This document shows, piece after piece, positions 32,048-37,554 of a stretch of 37,554 nt of DNA. Numbering within the stretch: position 1 is the stretch's first letter; each line of letters opens with the position of its first letter. The position numbers were made by a program, and so were the translations under genes. Below the pieces are notes generated by a model. It was not told the origin of the DNA and did no database searches. It saw only the letters and a list, made by a program, of their open reading frames with translations. The DNA comes from Lachnospiraceae bacterium UBA1683 (GTDB lineage Bacteria; Bacillota; Clostridia; Lachnospirales; Lachnospiraceae), in NCBI GenBank assembly GCA_002320245.1, contig DCKD01000085.1:1-37554 (forward strand), given 5' to 3'.

Positions 32048-34315
32048 TCAGCTCCTTTTAATCTTGGTGAGCTGCGCGTTGATGCTTTCTAAAAATCCCT
32101 CCGGTGCCATGCTTCCGGACATCTGTACAAGTTTTTCCATTGTCATGCCCTTCATCATATTCCACATACCTTCACCCGGAGCAATGGTCATGCCCATAGT
32201 CAGTTTGATTGCTTTTGTGACAACTTCAATTGCTTCAGGGCAGGCTGCCATCTCTTCCATGGTATCTTTGACGCTGTAGTATCCCTCAGGAAATTCCATT
32301 GGAGCCTTCAGATCCAAATCACCCACAAGGCTGAACCAGTTTGCAACACCCTCAGCCCTTTCATTCACTTCAGGAAGAACATAGATTTCAGGTTCTTTTT
32401 CCACTTTTTCAAGGGTCATTGTATCACTTACATTCCCGGCTGCAGCGGAAATAATGTTAAACCCGTCTTTCAATGTTACTTCAAAAGAAAATACTTTATC
32501 GGCAGATTTAATTTCCAGAAGTTCTCCGTTTAAGTACAGGGAAACCTTTGGCTGGTTGGAGTATACTTTGATTTCTGTTGTCTCGCCGGCGCGCTGTGCA
32601 TAACGTTTTCCACAGAGATGAACCATCGGTTTTTTGCTCCAGTAAGCTTGATAAACATAGTAGCTGTCTTTCTTTGTTTTGCGGTCCATCGTGACAAGTC
32701 CTTTGTTGTTACGTCCGGCTACGCCGCCTTCATTACGGGCTGCACATCCGAAATCGAACATATTCCATACATGGCTGGACCACAGCCACGGACGTTCGTC
32801 GAGAACTTTTGCCATATGTTCATGGTAAAGTGCCTGATATTCTTCACTGTAATCTTTGCATGCAGGATTCGGTCCATGATAAGTAATGATTCCCTCGCAT
32901 CCATATTCGGAGACACCCACACAAAGATCCGGATGGGCCTCGTGAAATTTATCAAACCAAGGTCCGTTGTCTTCCATTTTGCCGCCGTACCATCCGAAGT
33001 AGTGGTTGTAGCTGATGACATCTGTAATGTGATGCATTGGGCTGTCTACCGGTGTCATGCTGACATGTGCGATTGTTGTCAGACGTGTCGGGTCCATTTC
33101 TTTGCAAAGTGCATTCAGTTCTTTATGGTTTTCTACAAGCTGGTCTGAGATTCCGCCAATGAGAATTTCATTGGAAATCCCCCAGAAACAGATACTTGGA
33201 TGATTGTAATTCTGGATGATAAGTTCCTTCATCTGGCTGATACAGTTTTTGTGAGCCTCAGGGTCTTTGCTCATAATGCTGATAAATGGAATCTCAGCCC
33301 AGATGATGAATCCGAGTTCGTCACAGGCATCGTAGAAGTCCTGTGAATGCTGATAATGAGCAAGGCGGATTGTATTTGCACCCAGTTCTTTAATAAGCTC
33401 AGCATCATGGAAATGGTCTTCTCTTGTGAGTGCATTTCCTTTATAAAGCATATCCTGATGACGGCTGACACCGCGAAGAGGAGTTGGTATACCGTTGAGA
33501 ATGAATCCCATGTTTGAATCACAGGAAAAACTGCGTACACCGGTCTGAACAGAGACCTCATCATAGGCTTCATTTCTTCTCTGAAGAATTGCAGTTACTG
33601 TATAGAGATATGGATTATCAATACCCCATTTCACTGCATTAGGAACATAAACGGTTGTATGTGTGTCGTCTGCAGGACGAACGGCATATGCAACTTCGTT
33701 TCCGTCCTCATCTTTAATCTGATAGAGTACAGTGAAGTTTTTGTCCGGATTTGTTATCCAGGTTTCCAGCTCGAAGAAAGCACCGCCGCAGTCGGACGGT
33801 TTTGGAGTCACTTTCAGTCCCGGTCCTCCAAAATAATCCAAATCGAAATGAGTATCCGGTACGCTGATTAGGTTTACACCGCGGTAAAGACCACCGTAGA
33901 ATGTAAAGTCGGCAGCCTGCGGATAAACGTTGGATTTTTCCTCATTGCTGCATGAAACAACGAGCAGGTTTTCCCCGTCTTCCTTTACAAAATCTGTAAC
34001 ATCTGCACGGAAAGCGGAGTAGCCGCCCTCATGGTAAACAGCCTCGCTGCCGTTGACATAGACTGTAGCCTGCTGTCCGGCTGCAAGAATCTCTATGTAG
34101 ACACGTCCTCCGGCGAGCGGCTGTTTTGGTGTTGTAAATGTCTTTGCATACCAGTAGCTGCCGCGGTCGTAGGAACCATTTCCATCGTGTCCATCGATGG
34201 CATTCCATGTGTGTGGGAGATTGATATCCTGCCAGTCCCCAGGCAAAGTGGTTGGAAGTCCAACATCCTTCTGAATGAATTTCCAGTCCTGATTCAAATT
34301 AATAATGTTTCGCAT
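32048..34315 (-). CDS. Glycoside hydrolase family 2 (beta-galactosidase/glucuronidase type)
   Basis: The 755-residue protein has the GH2 layout: sugar-binding jelly roll (about 1-155), immunoglobulin-like domain (about 160-265), then the TIM barrel (about 266-570). Catalytic acid/base is Glu383 (GISNEILIG) and the nucleophile Glu470 (VSEYGCEG). An NNKG motif (536-539) is present; NxKG is required in beta-glucuronidases but also occurs in other GH2 enzymes, so substrate stays open. There is no signal peptide, so it is cytoplasmic. A further beta domain (about 570-640) is followed by a methionine-rich helical tail (about 645-755) not found in standard family members. It is transcribed against the replication direction of its neighbours. 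CAAAGGAGG precedes the ATG. Confidence 0.93.
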   Translation of the reverse strand: MRNIINLNQDWKFIQKDVGLPTTLPGDWQDINLPHTWNAIDGHDGNGSYDRGSYWYAKTFTTPKQPLAGGRVYIEILAAGQQATVYVNGSEAVYHEGGYSAFRADVTDFVKEDGENLLVVSCSNEEKSNVYPQAADFTFYGGLYRGVNLISVPDTHFDLDYFGGPGLKVTPKPSDCGGAFFELETWITNPDKNFTVLYQIKDEDGNEVAYAVRPADDTHTTVYVPNAVKWGIDNPYLYTVTAILQRRNEAYDEVSVQTGVRSFSCDSNMGFILNGIPTPLRGVSRHQDMLYKGNALTREDHFHDAELIKELGANTIRLAHYQHSQDFYDACDELGFIIWAEIPFISIMSKDPEAHKNCISQMKELIIQNYNHPSICFWGISNEILIGGISDQLVENHKELNALCKEMDPTRLTTIAHVSMTPVDSPMHHITDVISYNHYFGWYGGKMEDNGPWFDKFHEAHPDLCVGVSEYGCEGIITYHGPNPACKDYSEEYQALYHEHMAKVLDERPWLWSSHVWNMFDFGCAARNEGGVAGRNNKGLVTMDRKTKKDSYYVYQAYWSKKPMVHLCGKRYAQRAGETTEIKVYSNQPKVSLYLNGELLEIKSADKVFSFEVTLKDGFNIISAAAGNVSDTMTLEKVEKEPEIYVLPEVNERAEGVANWFSLVGDLDLKAPMEFPEGYYSVKDTMEEMAACPEAIEVVTKAIKLTMGMTIAPGEGMWNMMKGMTMEKLVQMSGSMAPEGFLESINAQLTKIKRS

Positions 34316-34685
34316 AAAATCCTCCTTTGAAATCTTTTTTCTGGTTTTTCTTTCTGTTTTTATTGTAAGTGATTTTTTGTGTGGATGTTAGAATTATTTT
34401 TTTGTTTTATCGTTTTATTTTTGCGTGTTTTCATTTTATAAAATGTATATCTCTATATATGGAATAATTTCCGCCTATAAACGGGGTGCAAAATATTAGT
34501 TTTGATGGCTGGATTCAATCCTACAAGAGAAATGTATCCGCACGTTGCACAGTTGCGCAGAATAAAAGTTTCAATGATGGGATTTGCTCCCAATCAGAGA
34601 AATATATCAGGCACATTGAAGGTCCGCGCAGGTACAATTGTCACGCACGGTACGGGATGCCCGTGCCGGGAACACTGAAGCATTC
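34316..34685. other. Spacer with degenerate direct repeats and a small hairpin
   Basis: The left third is AT-rich promoter-type DNA for the GH2 gene. From about 34504 two related stretches occur about 70 nt apart (CAAGAGAAATGTATCCGCAC and ATCAGAGAAATATATCAGGC in similar context), followed by a GC-rich hairpin GCACGG...CCGTGC (34645-34666). A 57-codon frame (34505-34678, plus) crosses both repeats. It has no ribosome binding site, and I treat it as a by-product of the repeat rather than a gene. Confidence 0.4.
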
Positions 34686-34714
34686 TTGAATATAATGAAA
34701 AAAGATATTATAAT
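34686..34714 (+). promoter_or_regulatory. Promoter of the fumarase genes
   Basis: TTGAAT (34686-34691) and a perfect TATAAT (34709-34714) are separated by 17 bp. Transcription would start near 34721, about 35 nt before the alpha-subunit ATG. Confidence 0.65.
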
Positions 34715-34755
34715 GGTAAAAAATGAACAGTTTACTTATAAATTTAGGAGGAATC

Positions 34756-35601
34756 ATGATACGTGCAATCAATGTAGAAGAAATTACAAAGAATATTAAA
34801 GAAATGTGTATCGAGGCAAACCATTATCTGTCTCCGGATATGGATGCAGCGATGAAACGTGCAGAGAAAGAAGAAAAATCACCTCTTGGAAAACAAATTC
34901 TGGGACAACTTAAGGAAAATCTGAAAATTGCGTCAGAGGAGACGATTCCGATTTGTCAGGATACAGGAATGGCGGTTATCTTTTTGGAAATAGGACAAGA
35001 TGTACATTTTGAGGGCGGACTTTTGGAAGATGCGGTCAATGAAGGTGTGCGTCAGGGATATGTGGATGGATATCTGAGGAAGTCTGTTGTCGGAGACCCA
35101 CTGATTCGTGAAAATACAAAAGACAATACTCCGGCGATTATCCACACAAAGATAGTTTCCGGTGACAGTGTAAAAATCAAAGTTGCTCCGAAAGGGTTCG
35201 GAAGTGAAAATATGAGCAGTGTATTCATGCTGAAACCGGCAGAAGGAATTGAAGGTGTAAAGAATGCAGTCCTTACGGCGGTCAAAGATGCCGGACCGAA
35301 TGCCTGCCCCCCAATGGTAGTCGGAGTAGGAATCGGTGGAACATTTGAAAAGTGTGCACTCATGGCAAAAGAGGCGCTAACCAGAGAGATAGGAGAACAT
35401 TCAGATATTCCATATGTAAAAGAATTGGAAGAAGAACTTCTCACAAGAATTAACGGTCTTGGAATCGGACCGGGAGGATTAGGGGGAACGACAACCGCGC
35501 TGGCAGTTAATATCAATACCTATCCGACACATATTGCAGGACTTCCGGTTGGAGTCAATATCTGCTGTCATGTAAACCGACATATGGTGAGAGAGATTTA
35601 A
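34756..35601 (+). CDS. fumA: Class I fumarate hydratase, alpha subunit
   Basis: A 281-residue Fe-S hydro-lyase alpha subunit that, with the beta subunit, interconverts fumarate and malate. Cys67 (IPICQDTGMAV), the Cys in NACPPM near 184 and that in EKCALM near 200 are the likely [4Fe-4S] ligands. The family segment GIGPGGLGGTTTALAVNI lies in the C-terminal third. The ATG at 34756 has TAGGAGG just upstream, better than an in-frame ATG 33 nt earlier. The same fold serves L(+)-tartrate dehydratase; fumarase is the likelier reading for a housekeeping pair in an anaerobe. A separate beta subunit follows. Confidence 0.9.
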   Translation: MIRAINVEEITKNIKEMCIEANHYLSPDMDAAMKRAEKEEKSPLGKQILGQLKENLKIASEETIPICQDTGMAVIFLEIGQDVHFEGGLLEDAVNEGVRQGYVDGYLRKSVVGDPLIRENTKDNTPAIIHTKIVSGDSVKIKVAPKGFGSENMSSVFMLKPAEGIEGVKNAVLTAVKDAGPNACPPMVVGVGIGGTFEKCALMAKEALTREIGEHSDIPYVKELEEELLTRINGLGIGPGGLGGTTTALAVNINTYPTHIAGLPVGVNICCHVNRHMVREI

Positions 35602-35608
35602 CTTAAAG

Positions 35609-35663
35609 AACTCAAAGGGGACAACTCAAAGGGGACAGTCCCTTCTCAGAAGGGACTGTCCCC
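35609..35663. repeat. GGGGACAGTCCC palindromic element, copy 2
   Basis: GGGGACAGTCCCTTCT (35631-35646) pairs perfectly with AGAAGGGACTGTCCCC (35648-35663). The left edge has AACTC-AAAGGGGAC-AACTC-AAAGGGGAC (35609-35636), the same architecture as copy 1 with a different 5-mer. It lies between the two fumarase subunit genes. Confidence 0.85.
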
Positions 35664-35717
35664 CTTGCTCTGCATTTTCAGAATATTCACAAAATTTGAA
35701 CAGAAAGGATACATATC

Positions 35718-36272
35718 ATGGACAAACATATTACAGCTCCAATCACAAAGGAGGTTGCAAGAACTTTAAAGTCAGGAGATTACGTTTATATTACAGGAAC
35801 TATTTATACAGCACGTGATGCTGCACATAAAAGAATGTATGACATCCTACAGAAAGGAGGGGAACTTCCGATTGATATCAGGGAACAAATGATTTATTAT
35901 ATGGGACCGTCCCCTGCACGGGAGGGGCGTCCGATTGGTTCTGCCGGACCGACAACAGCAAGCCGAATGGACAAATATGCACCTCAGCTTCTTAATCTCG
36001 GTCTGGGAGCAATGATTGGGAAGGGAAAGCGCAGCCAGGAGGTAATTGATGCGACTGTACGAAATGATGCAGTATACTTTGCGGCAGTCGGAGGTGCCGG
36101 AGCTCTTCTGTCAAAATGTATTACAAGCTCGGAGGTTGTCGCATATAAGGACCTCGGAACGGAGGCCATCCGTAAACTGACTGTGGAAAACTTTCCGGTT
36201 ATTGTTGTAATTGACAGTGAGGGAAATAATTTATACGAGACGGCAGCAAAAGCATATTGTACAGAAAAATAG
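35718..36272 (+). CDS. fumB: Class I fumarate hydratase, beta subunit
   Basis: A 184-residue protein matching the C-terminal (beta) domain of class I fumarases, encoded separately as is usual in Clostridia. Visible family segments are SGDYVYITGTIYTARDAAHKR near the start, YMGPSPAREGRPIGSAGPTT in the middle and the GGAGALLSKCI stretch. It supplies substrate-binding residues to the alpha-subunit cluster. AGAAAGGAT precedes the ATG. The 116-nt gap from the alpha gene is filled by the palindromic element. Confidence 0.9.
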   Translation: MDKHITAPITKEVARTLKSGDYVYITGTIYTARDAAHKRMYDILQKGGELPIDIREQMIYYMGPSPAREGRPIGSAGPTTASRMDKYAPQLLNLGLGAMIGKGKRSQEVIDATVRNDAVYFAAVGGAGALLSKCITSSEVVAYKDLGTEAIRKLTVENFPVIVVIDSEGNNLYETAAKAYCTEK

Positions 36273-36418
36273 AAAGGTACAGTGCCATTTGTCAAAATAA
36301 GGATTGGGAATAAGAGGATAATAGTGTGAAAGAAAGTAGAGGACAGCCATAAATGGACGCACTTCACTAAGCTGTCTATAACAGACAACTTTTTGAAAGT
36401 ATAAATTAACATCTTTAT

Positions 36419-37506
36419 TTAAGAAGCCAGTGGTTCATTAAGAGGTAGCAATCCCTCTTTTGGGAGAAGGTTCATGGCTTGTTTGATAGCCTTGTCTTTT
36501 TGTCTTTTGGCAAGTGATTCAGGCATATCGATTTTATACAAATCGCTCGGATTCCACTCCTCGCCAGTAGACAGCATCTGGTAAATAGCAGTGAGGAGCA
36601 TCCGGGCAATAGCGATAATGGCTCTTTTTTTGCCACGATGCTTAACGAGGGATTCATACTTCTTCTTGTGGTAAGGAGATTTATCGGATTTTACGGCTGC
36701 ATGGGCGCATTGCACCAATGCAGGTTTGAGGTAAATACCGGCACGTGTGATCCGAACAGACTTCTTCTTACCACCAGATTCGTTGCTGCCGGAAGTAAGC
36801 CCAGCCCAACAGCATAAGCGTTTTGAACTGCAGAACTGAGACATATCAATACCGATTTCGGAGATGATGGTGACTGCACTATCATGTTTAACACCCGGAA
36901 TGGTACAGAGTAACTGGACAGCATTTTCATAATCAGGGTCAGAAGAAATCATATTTTCAATCATTTTATCAACATCATTGATTTCAGCTGTGATCTAATC
37001 CATATGTGCACGGACAAGGCGCATACGGTATTTTTGGGCATCAGTCATCTGATATCCTTCGACGAATTCTATAACAGCATCTTCTTTGGATTTGAGACTC
37101 CTAAGAAGCTTAGATGCGATTTCTTCGTGGTTAATGGATGTACCCGATTGTTCAAGCAGATAGTCAATAATGGATGTGGATGACTTCCCAAAGATATCGG
37201 AAACAACAGAATCTAATGCAATATTACAGTAAGAGCATTCTGGTATCTATTCTTTTCGCTTGAACGGCAGGAAACAAGCTTTAGATTAAAGACAGGAACC
37301 CAGTATTTACCTGTGGATTCCATACAGACATCACGACACTCATGATCGAGAAGCCATTTTTTAAATTGAAGAATGTAATTATTGAAGGTGGAAAAACGCT
37401 TCTTTTGATAAGAAGGCTCAATACCACCGGTGGTTTTGACGATTGTGGCAACGAGAAAAGATTTGTGAACATCGACACCACAACAGGTTTGGTAAGAAAC
37501 TTTCAT
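36419..37506 (-). pseudogene. IS110-family transposase, inactivated
   Basis: Read from 37506, the N-terminus has the IS110 start CGVDVHKSFLVATIVKT (first catalytic Asp) and CMESTGKYWVPVFN (Glu). The sequence then jumps in frame to KLVSCRSSEKNRYQNALTV. This loses roughly 55 residues of the DEDD domain normally found between these segments, including the expected KKTDKKDA-type acidic part. A frameshift follows at about 37220-37230 and an in-frame TAG at 36995-36997. After these comes an intact Transposase_20 C-terminal domain (IPGVKHDSAVTIISEIG, and the Ser motif SGSNESGGKK) ending at 36419. It cannot encode a working recombinase. The promoter-side end that would hold a bridge RNA lies mostly beyond the right edge. 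Confidence 0.9.
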
Positions 37507-37554
37507 AGTCAGACTCCTTTCGTAAATGAGAAGCCATTGACTGAACTGCCACAC

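Noticed and set aside
1..37554. CRISPR array
   Set aside because: No regularly spaced identical short repeats were seen; the repeats present are dispersed or tandem pairs.

Overview
The window is a chromosomal replication-origin region of a low-GC Firmicute, most likely a gut Lachnospiraceae (Clostridium cluster XIVa). The evidence is the gene order rpmH-rnpA-yidD-yidC-jag-mnmE-mnmG-rsmG ... parA-parB-DUF4446-serS-DUF3881 on one side of the origin and dnaA-dnaN-S4 protein-recF-gyrB-gyrA on the other. DUF3881 and DUF4446 proteins are typical of this group. I cannot name a species from the sequence alone.

Layout. (1) 1-4.8 kb: accessory DNA. A radical SAM gene sits behind the remnant of a paralogue. 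It is followed by the right end of a Tn916-like integrative element (sigma-like regulator, small HTH protein, excisionase, tyrosine integrase) that stops at a tRNA-Arg(CCT). Two decayed tRNA-Arg(CCT)-like sequences and an orphan coding fragment lie just beyond it. (2) 5.4-19.1 kb: genes mostly on the minus strand, transcribed away from the origin. They cover DUF3881, serS, DUF4446, parB and parA with two parS sites, a plus-strand alpha/beta-hydrolase-fold protein with a degenerate catalytic triad, then rsmG, mnmG, mnmE, jag, yidC, yidD, rnpA and rpmH. (3) 19.5-19.8 kb: a cluster of DnaA boxes upstream of dnaA, with more between dnaA and dnaN. (4) 19.8-28.6 kb: dnaA, dnaN, an S4 RNA-binding protein, recF, gyrB and gyrA on the plus strand. 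(5) 28.6-31.9 kb: a tryptophan T-box (specifier UGG) ahead of a three-gene ABC transporter, read as tryptophan uptake. (6) 32.0-34.3 kb: a GH2 glycosidase on the minus strand. (7) 34.7-36.3 kb: the two subunits of a class I fumarase. (8) 36.4-37.5 kb: a broken IS110-family transposase running off the right edge.

The most unusual signal is in the spacers. A 147-nt element occurs three times (16841, 19374, 31886), always exactly 147 nt. Its terminal inverted repeats and a short core (CGGATACGCCACA) are conserved, while its inner helices differ in sequence but still pair, which is the pattern of a selected structure. A second family, long perfect hairpins built on GGGGACAGTCCC, occurs at 30.1 and 35.6 kb. 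Both copies carry a tandem duplication joining 9 bp of the element to 5 bp of copy-specific sequence. A third, strongly folded spacer lies at 11.29-11.42 kb.

How the genes work together: dnaA/dnaN/recF/gyrBA and the DnaA boxes handle initiation and topology. parAB-parS segregates the origin. rpmH/rnpA/yidD/yidC/jag serve ribosome, RNase P and membrane-protein biogenesis. mnmE/mnmG/rsmG modify tRNA and rRNA. The right side adds nutrient uptake and central metabolism. All calls come from reading the sequence; no database search was run.
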